A stretch of DNA of 18,760 bases, from assembly GCA_038093975.1 (NCBI GenBank), contig JBBPTG010000373.1, positions 1 through 18,760 of the forward strand. The letters run 5' to 3'. Every line of letters starts with the position of its first letter. Positions within the stretch are counted from its first letter, which is position 1. Position numbers and translations under genes: made by a program. The stretch comes from Chalciporus piperatus. Lineage: Eukaryota > Basidiomycota > Agaricomycetes > Boletales > Boletaceae. Shown in pieces: positions 1-9,562 of this stretch. The notes beneath the pieces are model-generated. The model made no database searches, had not been told where the DNA came from, and saw nothing but the letters and a program-made list of their open reading frames with translations.

Positions 1-386
1 TCCCGAAGGTAAGCGGGATACCAATATTCTCTTTGAAGATTAGCCTCCACTGACTGGATATGTCATCGAACTTAAGGCGTGCAACAGCTGTAGACCGGAT
101 CAGAGATGCTGGTATCCGAGATCAAATACTCTTGCCATGATAATAGTCCTGCAGAGTCTGAGCTAGCGCCTTGCGCAATTTCTGCTCATCCAGGCTCTGG
201 CTCGGAGGTAAGACCCAAACAAAGTCCATCTGATAGAACGTCATCGTCGTCACTCCGTTGCAAGCATAACAAAGCACTCACCCAGTCTGGAATAAGATCA
301 GAAGCCTGAAGAGGAATGTCCGGTTTGTTCCATATCGATTGAGGATCGAGCGGCGTAACCCAACGGGTTTCAGTAACGGTGGCCAT
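1..386 (-). CDS. BAHD-like acyltransferase (transferase family), 5' part, runs off window
   Basis: A three-exon minus-strand gene cut by the left edge. Exon 1 is 386-282 (ATG at 386), intron 281-230 (GTGAGT...CAG), exon 2 229-130, intron 129-88 (GTATTT...CAG), exon 3 87-1. Exons join in phase into about 97 residues. Visible stretches are WNKPDIPLQASDLIPDW, then MDFVWVLPPSQSLD followed by KLRKALAQTLQDYY, then ARLKFDD and IPLTFG near the edge. This order (hydrophobic beta strand, leucine-rich helix in which a few residues are selected by LDEQKL, the A/G-R-L turn, then I-P-L-T-F-G) is that of the N-terminal half of fungal BAHD/trichothecene-acetyltransferase-like proteins, which move acyl groups from CoA to alcohols or amines. 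The HxxxD catalytic motif would lie beyond the edge and is not seen, so the substrate is unknown. The second intron, 42 bp, is short. Family call is from recalled family pattern, not a search. Confidence 0.62.
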
Positions 387-744
387 GCACAACCAGTGAG
401 ATGTGTTCGCAGGGAAGGTTCAAGGATATCTGGATAGTGATAAGTGTTGAACTCGTGAGTGAGCAAGAGACTCACAAACGAGTGTAAGCCTGATAGATTG
501 ACTGAGGAGACGACGATACAGACGGCGCCTTATATACTTCGAGGTGATATGATGAGTAAGATGAGACATAGTAATCGTCTGTGGGAGAGAGTTCGTATCC
601 ATAAGCGATCTACGAAAGGAGGCAATAAGTCGCGAGTTCACCCCGAACGTCGGTACCTTTACAGACCCTCATGATGATTGCACCTGACAGACTATATTGC
701 TGTTTTCAGTAGAGTTGGCAGTGTGAGAAAATACACGAAACTGC
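387..744 (-). promoter_or_regulatory. upstream region of the acyltransferase gene with TATA box
   Basis: This stretch lies between the acyltransferase ATG (386) and the target duplication of MITE-A (745). On the minus strand it has a TATATAAGG box at 536-528, about 140 bp upstream of the ATG, a reasonable core promoter position. No convincing coding frame was seen on either strand. MITE-A begins 367 bp upstream of the ATG, so it sits at the outer edge of the probable promoter. Confidence 0.45.
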
Positions 745-752
745 CGCATCGT

Positions 753-1843
753 TAGGGTTCGCCACGGGTACGGGTTACACCGCGGGTTTTGGCGTACGGG
801 TCTGGCGGGTTCGGGTACGGTAGGGAAGGTTAACTCTTGTGCCAATACCGAGCACCGTACCCGCGGTGTACGGTGTTCCTTATCTCCCCAGTGGACCTTA
901 AGCTTATCGTGTTGTAAATCAAAGTAAATGTATGTTTATCCCAAACCTTTATGTGAATCGAAATACTGAGTAGAACAAAATAAGTTGCATCCTCTTCAAT
1001 GTAAACGATAGTACTATTTCTTGTTTCGCATCCACGGCAAGTTGCTGATTCCATTTTGGTAGAATCTGTGAATCAGTTGCAAGCAGACGAACAAATCCAT
1101 CGACCCTCCTGCACCGAACACGAAGCGATGATAAAATCTACACCCTCGGTATAAAAGAGCGCGGACGCCTAGAGCAACGATGATCCGCAATGTTATCATC
1201 TTTTACCGTGCTTTGTTAGCACTACTATACTTGTTGCCATCCTTCCTTGTGATAAAGATCATTCTGACCGGCACCATCCGCCCGAGCCGTCAAAACAAAA
1301 CCCTCGAAGTCGGTTCCTGACAAACCACAAGTCAACTTACCCATCCCTCTCTCGCATGGCATTAGACTATCTTAGTGCCCCAGATCAGTTTACACACTTC
1401 TGAGTCACGGTAGCTTGTCGATGACATGGTTAAACAGCAACTTCAACTCCAGTCGAGCGGGTATTTTCACAAGGTCGACAACTCCTCCATTTTACACGCA
1501 ACAGGTTATCAGGCCAATCAACACGAGCTTTACTTTGTCTTGGTTCATGGATTCGGAATGACCTTGTATCTCTGAATGAACTGGTGACTGTCCTTCGTCG
1601 TGGTACACAGAAACGAAAATGTGCTTCTGAATAAATACCATGTATTCATTTGCTTGATTTCTAGCCTGTATCATTGTTACAGCTGCATCAACGAGCTCGG
1701 TGTGGTTTGGCATTGCTAGCACAGATCGAACACCGCGGGTGTGACGGGTCGGTGTAGAACCCGTACCCGTGCGGGTACGGTATTGGCGGGTACGGGTACG
1801 GTGTCTGTTGGTAGACCCGCGGTGTCACCCGTGACGAACCCTA
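753..1843. mobile_element. MITE-A: non-autonomous hAT-like element with 8-bp TSD
   Basis: The 1091-bp element starts TAGGGTTCGCCACGGG and its other end, read inward, is TAGGGTTCGTCACGGG. It is flanked by the perfect 8-bp direct repeat CGCATCGT at 745-752 and 1844-1851. An 8-bp duplication plus a terminus fitting the hAT consensus YARNG (TAGGG) points to the hAT superfamily. Both ends carry repeated GGGTACGG-type subterminal motifs, as expected of transposase binding sites. No transposase is encoded; the longest frame is 76 codons. A second, inverted copy is MITE-B. Other superfamilies with 8-bp duplications are possible but fit the tips less well. Confidence 0.85.
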
Positions 1844-1851
1844 CGCATCGT

Positions 1852-2015
1852 CCTCCAGCCTGAGCGTCCAACTCAAAATCGCGATATCTCGCGATCTAGC
1901 AAACGGACCACCTCAAATCATTCAATACCACCATCCAGTTGTTCGTCCGCAGGGAATCACGCAAAAAAATACGACATCTACCACTTCCTTCGATCACTTC
2001 AAAAATCACCTCTCG
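1852..2015. other. unique spacer between the two inverted MITEs
   Basis: These 164 bp lie between the target duplications of MITE-A (1844-1851) and MITE-B (2016-2023). They match neither element. They presumably form the pre-insertion sequence, continuous on the right with 9650 onward. No gene was recognised in them; they could be the far upstream part of the Tc1/IS630-like element that starts coding at 9786. Confidence 0.6.
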
Positions 2016-3105
2016 CCGACCTCTAGGGTTCGTCACGGGTGACACCGCGGGTCTACCAACAGACACCGTACCCGTACCCGCCAATACCGTACCCGCACGG
2101 GTACGGGTTCTACACCGACCCGTCACACCCGCGGTGTTCGATCTGTGCTAGCAATGCCAAACCACACCGAGCTCGTTGATGCAGCTGTAACAATGATACA
2201 GGCTAGAAATCAAGCAAATGAATACATGGTATTTATTCAGAAGCACATTTTCGTTTCTGTGTACCACGACGAAGGACAGTCACCAGTTCATTCAGAGATA
2301 CAAGGTCATTCCGAATCCATGAACCAAGACAAAGTAAAGCTCGTGTTGATTGGCCTGATAACCTGTTGCGTGTAAAATGGAGGAGTTGTCGACCTTGTGA
2401 AAATACCCGCTCGACTGGAGTTGAAGTTGCTGTTTAACCATGTCATCGACAAGCTACCGTGACTCAGAAGTGTGTAAACTGATCTGGGGCACTAAGATAG
2501 TCTAATGCCATGCGAGAGAGGGATGGGTAAGTTGACTTGTGGTTTGTCAGGAACCGGCGCCGACTGAGAGGGTTTTGCCTTTTTGACGGCCCGGGGCGGG
2601 ATGACAAGGGTCAGCTTTCCAGAATGATCCTTATCACAAGGGTGGGGACAAGGCAACAAGTAGTAGGAAGTGGTGCAGACGATGGGCAAGTTGATTGGTA
2701 GCAGGTGAAAAGATGACAATGCTGTTGACCATCGTTGCCTCAGGCGTCCGCGCCCTCTTTATACCGAGGGCAAGAAGATTCTTATCATCGTTTCGTGTTC
2801 GGTGCAGTGAGTGGCCGATGGATTTGTTCGTTTGCTTTGCAACTGATTCACAGATTCTACCAGCGTGAATCAGCAACTCGAGCGGATGCGAAACAAGAAA
2901 TAGTAATTATCGTTTTCATATTGAAGAGGATGCAACTTATTTTGTCTTCTACTCGTATTTCGATTCACGACGCCGGAAGGCTCGGGGGATGAGAAGGCTA
3001 CTTACTTTGATTTACAACACGATAAGCTTAAGGTCCACTGGGGAGATAAGGAACACCGTACACCGCAGGTACGGTGCTCGGTATTGGCACAAGAGTTAAC
3101 CTTCC

Positions 3106-3358
3106 GAGGACGTCCGGGAAATGGACAGTTCGGGGGGGAAAGTCCGCAGAGGTTCCGGGGGCGGGCACGTGAAAGTTTGGGGGCAACGCACGTGAGGTTC
3201 GGGGGCACCTGTCGGAAATTGAACAGTTGGATCATGTGACGAGTCCGGGTCTGGGCGTCGGGGCTTCAACATAGCGGGGTTTGAACTCAACAGTCCCTAC
3301 TAAACCTTGTTCTTCTCTCCTCCCTTGTCTGCTCGCCGTCGTCGTCGCCCGCCGCCCG
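3106..3358. repeat. left terminal inverted repeat of the KDZ element
   Basis: These 253 bp match the reverse complement of 9310-9562. The inner 220 bp are nearly identical and the outermost 28 bp agree at about 19 positions. The repeat ends in a GCC-rich run (CGCCCGCCGCCCG) where the two ends diverge. It holds four spaced GTT(C)(T/C)GGGGG motifs and two CACGTG sites (3166-3171, 3189-3194). The transposase ATG lies 57 bp inside the repeat, so the repeat probably also serves as its promoter. Confidence 0.85.
3128..3205. promoter_or_regulatory. four-unit 22-24 bp motif array in the KDZ terminal repeat
   Basis: The motif GTT-C/T-(C)GGGGG recurs at 3128, 3152, 3175 and 3197, a spacing of 24, 23 and 22 bp, close to two helical turns. 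Units 2 and 3 each end in CACGTGA. The mirror array is in the right terminal repeat. This is the arrangement expected of transposase binding sites; binding by a bHLH factor at the CACGTG boxes is an alternative or additional reading. Confidence 0.55.
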
Positions 3359-3415
3359 CCGCCCGCCGCCCGCCCACATCACCACCATCGCTCTGCCCGT
3401 TGTGCTCGTACGCCC

Positions 3416-6400
3416 ATGGCGAGCGCAACACCGGCGGGCATCATGGCTTCTCTCAACCTCACGCTTACCGACCTTCTCCACTAGTGATGGACGGGCCTGG
3501 CTTGGCCTGAAAGCCAGGGCTTGGGCCTGGCTTTAGAGAGCTTGGGCCTACTAAAATGTCAGGCCAGGCCTGGGCCTAGGCCAGGGCCTGGGTGTAGTAT
3601 TTCAAAGTCCAATCTAATTCAATTTTTTTGCTTTTTAAATATGGCAGCTGGACCACACTGGTGATCACAAAACTGAACTGGACCATCAAACACATCACAT
3701 TGCAAGTATTTCATGGCTGGTTCTTTAAAATACCACATAATCCCATGGAAATAATGCTTTGAACATGTAGGTCAGGTTGCAGTGGCCTTGGCTTTCAATT
3801 GATCCCTGGGCCGTGAGAATTGGCTCATATTGTCATGAGATATGATTATTTCTGTGTAGAACATTAGTTTATATGTGATTTAATACATTATGCTTGAGTT
3901 GCCACTGGGAAATCACGTGAATGCTCTTCTTGCTTTGTATTGTATCAGTGTCACATCATAAGTGTCATGTCATTGTGGATCTCACACTTCATCACTGTCG
4001 TCGTCACTCACTCTTCTTTCTCTCTGTCACTCACATAGATGTTCATCATGGCACTTGCAATATTCACAGCCCTGTCAGGGTCCGCAATGGATGTGCTTAC
4101 ACTTACACACCAGGAAAAAAATACTGGAAACATGACACATTTTTGCCTCTCCACTTAGGTGATTTGCCTGTCAAGTTTTTCATGTTTGGGGGTGCATCTA
4201 TTCCTCTTGATGACAGTGCTTACCTTGGCTATTAAAAGTGTGTGTATAATCTGGGCAGTGCACTTGTCTGATGCTTGACATCTCATAGATTTTATCAGGC
4301 ATTTAGGTAAATTTCACTTGATAATAGTGCTACTTAGAGTACCATGCAGCAGACTGGCCTGCTATTATCAATTTTAGGTGTGATATAAAAACTACAATGA
4401 GATTGGAAAAAGCCCTGGCCTGGGCCCTGGGCTTGGGCCTGTGTATATCTCAAGCCAGGCCCTAAGCCCTTACAAGCCCAATATCTGGGCCTGGCTTGGC
4501 CTGGCCTATATAGGGCCTGGCCTGTGGGCTTCAGGGCTTCAGGCCCAGCCCGTCCATCACTATTCTCCACGCCATGGACAACCACCATGAACTTCGCCAA
4601 ATGACCTACATCAACTTCGACACCTTCCTTCGGTACGCTAGTCTCCTCAAGGACGACATCTTCCAACCACAGCCTCAAACTATATCCTACGACAATGCTC
4701 CACTTGTTCTTCCACCCACAATCACTACATTTCTTGCCACTGCCTGTGGTCTATCCACCTCCACCACTGATGATCTATGGGACCTCGTTGGCGACCTCGT
4801 CTGGCAATTCCCCTCGAAGGCTGACCAACAACGTGAGGATGCCCAGGTGTTTGAGCAGGTTGGACACGATGTTGGCATCAGTAAGTCCCCCCTCGCCTAT
4901 GTGTTTGTGTCCACCTGACGCTCGTGTAGCCCACCATACCCTCTACCCCCCTGTGAAACTTTGCATGAACCCAGAATGTGCTACTCGACACACTGGCATC
5001 CTGCTGAAGAAGGAGGAGCCGCGCCGTGTTGTCCTCTTCACCCTCGCTGATGGTGCACAGCCCGCATGGTCTGTGCATTTGCGGTGCCGTTCGTGCACCA
5101 CAAACTACCACCACAACTATAGTGTTCGCAACAACCTACGCACGTATTACCCCGGTGTACCAATGTATCTTCAGGTCGCAGAGCATCAATTCATTCAACA
5201 TCAGCTGGCCATGCAATGGATGGACCTTATGCAAGTGGTGTAAGTGACCTTCTTTCGTCCGCCATCACAACTATCTAACCAATCAATAGCGTCTCCGCAA
5301 CGAACTGTGCACGCCTTTATGGCATCGCGGAGGCTCGTCGTGCAGCTGTTCTCAAGGTTCCTTGGCAGTTCAGCACATCCCTGACGACGGAGGTCGTCTG
5401 GGATTCTTTCTGTCTGCTCGCACTGCTCGACGACCATCATGAGCGTCACACCTTGCTTACCCTTCCACACGACGGTGAACACCGAGCTCGATATGCTGCC
5501 GCGATGCGTGCTCGCACAGAACGGATCATCACCCATGGGCAGGAAGAACTTCCCCATGCATGTGATAGCTGTGTTCGTATTTTCCGCTTCCCAGACAGCC
5601 AAACCATCAAGACCGAGGTTGTCGTCACCGATGGTGTCACGATTGGTCGCCCGTGTTGTGCTGTTCCCCATTGCACCAACCCTCTTGACAGCACGCGTCA
5701 TCGCTTCTGCACTATCAACCCTGATCATCGTAAACTTGAGTCCACCTGTGCTGTCGAAGGATGTAGTCGCCCTGTCACCCGCGAAGGCCAGGTCATTCAC
5801 AAGGCTTGTGACGATCCTCTCCACCAGAACATGGAACAGCTTCACCTCGAATATCTCCAGGTTGGCAAAAGCAAAGGGCAACGTGACCGACTCGCAAAGC
5901 TCAACAATATGTTTAATCCTGGAGACCCCGCTGCCCAATCTAACGATCCGTGCGCCCTTCCTGTTCAGGATACTGAGGAGTGGTACGAGCATGACGATCG
6001 CAATGATGCCATCCGCATTGTCCAACCATCGAAGACCACGTCCACAGGTGTTTCAGATCTTTCTTCTTTCTTGTCCCCCTCTACACAGCCATCTCTCGCA
6101 CCTCTGGTCTGCAGCGAGAAAACCTTGCCGAAGAAACTCAAAGCCATCTTCCGTCGTCAACGCACCAACAATGAACAGCTCATTGTCCAACCCTGCGGTG
6201 TCATCAATGGGCGTGGTACCATGTACAATCACGAGGCAGTTTCTAACGTCCTGGTAAGTGCCGTTGTCCACTCGATGTCTCTGCTGCTAAGCTATACTAC
6301 AGATACTCATTGAACAGCTCTACTCGCTTCCTCGTGCACGCAAACCTGAACATCTAATCTACGACTCCAACTGCAATGCCCTTCGCGAGGTCAAGAGTCG

Positions 6401-6731
6401 CGGTCTCACCTTCTTTCAAGATATGGGGATGTGCGTTGACGCCTTCCACCACAAGACCAAGCACAAGGCAAGTGACCGGCTTTGTCAGGAGCACTGCGAT
6501 ATGCGGGTGTATCCTGAGCTCCTCGATGACAATGGCAAATTCTACTTCAATTCGTCCATCGCCGAGCAAACGAATGTGTGGTTTGGTGCCTTTCACAATA
6601 TCTGTTGAGAGATGACCGCGGTCAAGTACGACTTCTTCCTGGATGAGATGATACTTCGCAGGAACAGGTTTACGGTCTCCATGTTACGAGCACAAGGTAA
6701 AAATCCTGTGCATCCTCGTCTCACAATCTAG
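3416..6731 (+). pseudogene. KDZ transposase with CxC5 and CxC6 cysteine clusters, interrupted by hAT element and one stop
   Basis: Exons: 3416-3481 plus 4571-4880 (split by the hAT element), 4930-5239, 5290-6253, 6303-6731. Introns 4881-4929, 5240-5289 and 6254-6302 all start GTAAGT and are 49-50 bp. Without the insertion the exons join in phase into 692 codons. A CxC5-like cluster has C137-x4-C142 and C178-x2-C181, then the YHHNYSV stretch; a CxC6-like cluster starts at about C382 (ACDDPLHQNMEQ follows). The C-terminal DDE-type core shows YDSNC (D571), VDAFH (D596) and SSIAEQTNVW (E638). Codon 652 is TGA (6606-6608), where relatives as I recall them have arginine (C-R-E-M), so CGA to TGA is likely; the frame stays open for 40 more codons to TAG at 6731. 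The enzyme would cut and join element ends in the nucleus. The insertion and the stop should abolish function. An alternative start is ATG 3443. Confidence 0.85.
3482..4562. mobile_element. hAT-like non-autonomous element inside KDZ transposase exon 1
   Basis: The 1081-bp insertion has a perfect 15-bp terminal inverted repeat TAGTGATGGACGGGC and a perfect 8-bp duplication TTCTCCAC (3474-3481 and 4563-4570). TAGTG fits the hAT YARNG tip. The first 110 bp and last 160 bp are packed with GGCCTGG/CCAGGCC words in both orientations, typical of hAT subterminal binding sites. The middle (about 3600-4380) is AT-rich and has no recognisable gene; a 104-codon frame at 3921-4235 looks fortuitous. It is unrelated in sequence to MITE-A and MITE-B. 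Confidence 0.9.
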
Positions 6732-6949
6732 TCACTTGCTGCTACCTACTCTGTACTCATACCTACTCGTTTTGCATGTAACTTGATCTGAATTCTGATA
6801 ATCATGATAGTCTCAGTCATTCACATGGACAGTGCAACATAAGACAGCTGACATTGCGAGACTAGAACAAAACGACAAGACAAGACATTACTAGCATAGC
6901 GAACGACATGAAGAAAAACAAAGTATAACAAACGACATATCAAGGGAAA

Positions 6950-9000
6950 CTATTGAATACGACGGATCTTTACCTTGCTGCGCTCGCCAAGCGCATCCCG
7001 GCGCGCAGCTAAGTACTTTGCCCACAAACCTGCAGGTGTGCGACCAGCACGCTCACCCTCTTCAAGGAGTGCATGTCTGCCCTTTTTCCATGCCTTCAAG
7101 TTGTCGTAGTATGTTGTCTTAGCGAAGGGAACACCGAACGCAAGGTCGAAGAGGAGCTCAATGGAATGAGTCCCGAGATGGTCAGAAATTTGACGAAACC
7201 CATGGACCATGTCAACAGCGTACATGCCCCATGGCCAGACACGGCGTCCCATGGTTTCGTACACAGGAACAACAACACGAGTGATGGAAGGAGGGGAAGG
7301 CTTGGAGACAGAGGTCATCAGGGCAGATGATAGCGAGGTTGACGACGACACTCGAGAGGGAGGAAGCGTCGGCGAGGGACTTCGAAGTGTTGGCGAGGGA
7401 CTTCTTGAGGAGTGGCGACTCAGAGCAGGGGAGGAAGTGAGCTGTGAGCGTGAACGCTTACGCACAGAGGGAGTTGATGCTCGAGGACCGTCAACGATCT
7501 CCACCTCACCTGGAGATGAATCCCGTACATATACTGAATGGTTCCTCGCCTTCATCTTTGTCCGCACACCTTCACGCTCGGCCTTCATGTTGAGACGAAG
7601 GTGAGGAGGGCGGGTCCGCTCACGAGATTCAGCCAAGTGCTTCTTGAAGTTGAGGCACTTGGTGACACCAACGCGCTGCAGGAAGACATGACTCTCAGAG
7701 TCGACCGTGAATGTGTATGACATCGGGGCGGTGATCCACCGATGCCATCGTTGCTCGAAGATCTCAATCTGGGTGATGTCGGAACCGAGGATAGCGAGAA
7801 TGTTGGGATCGTCCATGAGGCGATATTGAGGGAAGAAGGGGCAATTTGTGATCCATTCCACATAAACAGGGGTATCATCCTGTAGCAAATGTTAGTTGTG
7901 AGAGAGGATCATCTAAAATTGGAGGGGTACATACCTTGTCATACCAATGACATACGAATCGTTGTTTAGCTTGCTTCTCCATCTCGCGGCGACGCTCGGC
8001 AACACTGTTCTCGTCAACTTCACGCTGGGCGCGCTCGTTGAGGTCCGTCAACCAAAGAGGATCTAGCTGACGGGTGACCCGAGATAGCCGCGCCTTGTTG
8101 GAGATGGTCATGACCGAGGGATTGATTGCAGGAGCAGGGGGGTCCATCATAGTGACTGTGGGTGTAGGAGTGGGGGCAGGCAGCAATGGTACCGAAGATG
8201 GTAGAGAGAACGAGGAAGATCCTGGCTGTGATGGCGGCGGGGGTTGTGCTGGTAACGATTACATGATCTGGTGGAACGACGGAGATGGTTGAGAGGACGT
8301 CGGGTATGGGACACCAAAGGAGGCGAGCTCGACAGCAATTGCTTTCTGCAATTCCTCGTAGCCAGGGTCCGTGAGATCAATGTCGACCTCCGAGGTATCA
8401 AGAGAGATATGATCAGGAGGGGGGAGAGAGGGAGGAGAGGGAAGAGAAGGAGGAGGAATCGAGGTAAAGCCATGGAAACTGCAACCACCCACTTCACGAC
8501 AGTGGGTAAGACACATAGCCAGCACACAACGCATTGCCGCCGCTTGTTGGCAAAGCGCACCAACACAGCGGGGACCACGGCGGCGTTGCTTCTTGTCAGC
8601 GGGAGTACCACTTGGCTGGGTATCTGAGGCGGGAAGTAAGGGGCTGGGCCCAGCGGGCGCCAAGGTGAGCGAAGGCGATGCAGGCGGAATGAGGTTGAGG
8701 AGGCTGGGATAGGATAGTATGGACGAATACCACTTGAAGAACTGACAGCGGGAGTGCTGGCGGGAGAGGTTAGCGGTCGTGAGCAAGCAAATATTGAGCA
8801 GAACTCACCCTCGCCATTGGTTTACCTGCATTGCCTTTGCGGTCACTTTGGCAGATAGTGAGCATGATGGCATTCCCGCACACCTCACAATCGGCAACGA
8901 GACCGATGGAGGTGAGGTGGAGACGAAGGTTACTGAGCAGGATGACTTCTGTGGGAGAGAGGGATGCAGAGGCTGCATCCATGGGCGTCAAGGAAAGCAT
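6950..9000 (-). pseudogene. KDZ-element accessory protein with GRF-like zinc finger, one in-frame stop
   Basis: Exons on the minus strand: 9000-8809, 8756-7935, 7879-6950; introns 8808-8757 (GTGAGT...CAG, CTAAC branch, 52 bp) and 7934-7880 (GTATGT...CAG, CTAAC branch, 55 bp). All junctions are phase 0, giving 647 codons. Residues 38-74 form a GRF-like zinc finger (C38-x2-C41, GNAGK, then CQFFKWY at 68-74), joined exactly across intron 1. Residues 128-159 are a second Cys/His cluster (C128, C133, C141, C146, C150, C156, H159). Proline/serine-rich linkers and an acidic-basic stretch near ERRREMEKQAKQ follow; the third exon has an aromatic-rich region and a conserved-looking block near WPWGMYAVDM. 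Codon 230 is TAA (8261-8259) with the same frame open on both sides. GRF fingers bind single-stranded DNA in known proteins; a role in transposition is inferred from its place in the element. I cannot name the family. Confidence 0.68.
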
Positions 9001-9309
9001 GGCAATGATGCAGCGGAGAAGCTGCCAGGGCAGGCAGCGGGAAGGGAAGTGGGGCGGGAGAGAGAGAGAAGTGGGGCGGATAGAGAGGAAGGTGGGCGCG
9101 CAGGCAGGTTTATATTGTGCTGGTCGTCGGTGGCTGGGATGCCATTGGAGAGCTCTGGTATGCTGATGACGTTGCTGAAAACCGGGCGTTGAAATTTTGA
9201 TTGCACTTGGCATGCCGTCGATCAGTGGTGGACGCTGGCGAGGATAGTATGAGAGCGACCACCATGGGTTGCCCATTGTGGGGAACAGTGGGCGGTGGCA
9301 GGCAGGGAG
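9001..9309. other. non-coding stretch between accessory gene and right TIR
   Basis: This 309-bp region lies upstream of the minus-strand accessory gene. The reading frame of exon 1 stays open leftward through it into the terminal repeat, but without an ATG in a plausible position other than 9000 (and an in-frame ATG at 8982). No TATA box was seen. It probably holds the gene's leader and promoter together with the terminal repeat. Confidence 0.4.
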
Positions 9310-9562
9310 CGGGCGGCGGGCGACGACGACGGCGAGCAGACAAGGGAGGAGAGAAGAACAAGGTTTAGTAGGGACTGTTGAGTTCAAACCCCGCTATGTT
9401 GAAGCCCCGACGCCCAGACCCGGACTCGTCACATGATCCAACTGTTCAATTTCCGACAGGTGCCCCCAAACCTCACGTGCGTTGCCCCCAAACTTTCACG
9501 TGCCCGCCCCCGGAACCTCTGCGGACTTTCCCCCCCGAACCGTCCAATCTTCAGACTTTCTG
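9310..9562. repeat. right terminal inverted repeat of the KDZ element
   Basis: Reverse complement of 3106-3358 and of the same length. CACGTG sites are at 9474-9479 and 9497-9502. It lies about 310 bp upstream of the minus-strand accessory gene start at 9000. Confidence 0.85.

Larger units (their letters stand above)
753..3105. repeat. large inverted repeat formed by MITE-A and MITE-B
   Basis: The arms 753-1843 and 2024-3105 are reverse complements around position 1933.5, with a 180-bp loop. The inner 533 bp of each arm and the outer 98 bp present at both sides are near-identical. The central part of each arm (about 922-1310 versus 2557-3007) is only loosely similar, with many indels. A transcript through both arms could fold into a hairpin of more than 500 perfect base pairs. 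Confidence 0.9.
3106..9562. mobile_element. KDZ-type DNA transposon (CxC5/CxC6 class) inserted in MITE-B
   Basis: The 6457-bp element is bounded by the perfect 8-bp duplication AACCTTCC (3098-3105 and 9563-9570). MITE-A holds the uninterrupted site with one copy (complement of 824-831). It has 253-bp terminal inverted repeats, imperfect only at the outer 28 bp. Inside are two convergent genes: a KDZ transposase on the left (+) and a GRF-like zinc-finger protein on the right (-), separated by 218 bp (6732-6949) in which nothing was recognised. An 8-bp duplication is known for Zisupton/KDZ elements. Without the 1081-bp hAT insertion and its 8-bp repeat the element would be about 5.4 kb. Both genes are broken, so this copy is probably not autonomous. 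Confidence 0.88.

Noticed and set aside
753..764. TAGGGTT at the MITE ends as telomere-like repeat
   Set aside because: Only a single unit, bounded by a clear 8-bp target duplication; it is the transposon tip.
1492..2375. Identical 76-codon frames in MITE-A (1722-1492, minus) and MITE-B (2145-2375, plus)
   Set aside because: Their identity simply reflects the 533-bp identical repeat arms. There is no recognisable domain, and non-coding parts of the arms are equally conserved.
753..3105. MITE-A/MITE-B as one local inverted duplication
   Set aside because: Each copy has a different, perfect 8-bp target duplication, which requires two separate insertions.
3921..4235. 104-codon frame inside the inner hAT element
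   Set aside because: No motif, low complexity in places, and located in the AT-rich core of a non-autonomous element; probably chance.
5201..6025. 274-codon open frame on the minus strand
   Set aside because: It is the antisense shadow of transposase exon 3, whose own frame carries the CxC6 cluster and fits the splice sites.
8225..8262. Splicing out the TAA at 8261-8259 as an intron (GTAATC...CACAG or ...CCAG)
   Set aside because: Possible GT-AG pairs there are 37 or 41 bp and break the frame, while the frame is open and alike in composition on both sides of the stop. A nonsense codon is simpler.
9010..9387. Open frame extending from accessory exon 1 into the right terminal repeat
   Set aside because: The same frame appears in the left terminal repeat (3281 onward) as repeat sequence, and no suitable ATG is present before 9000.
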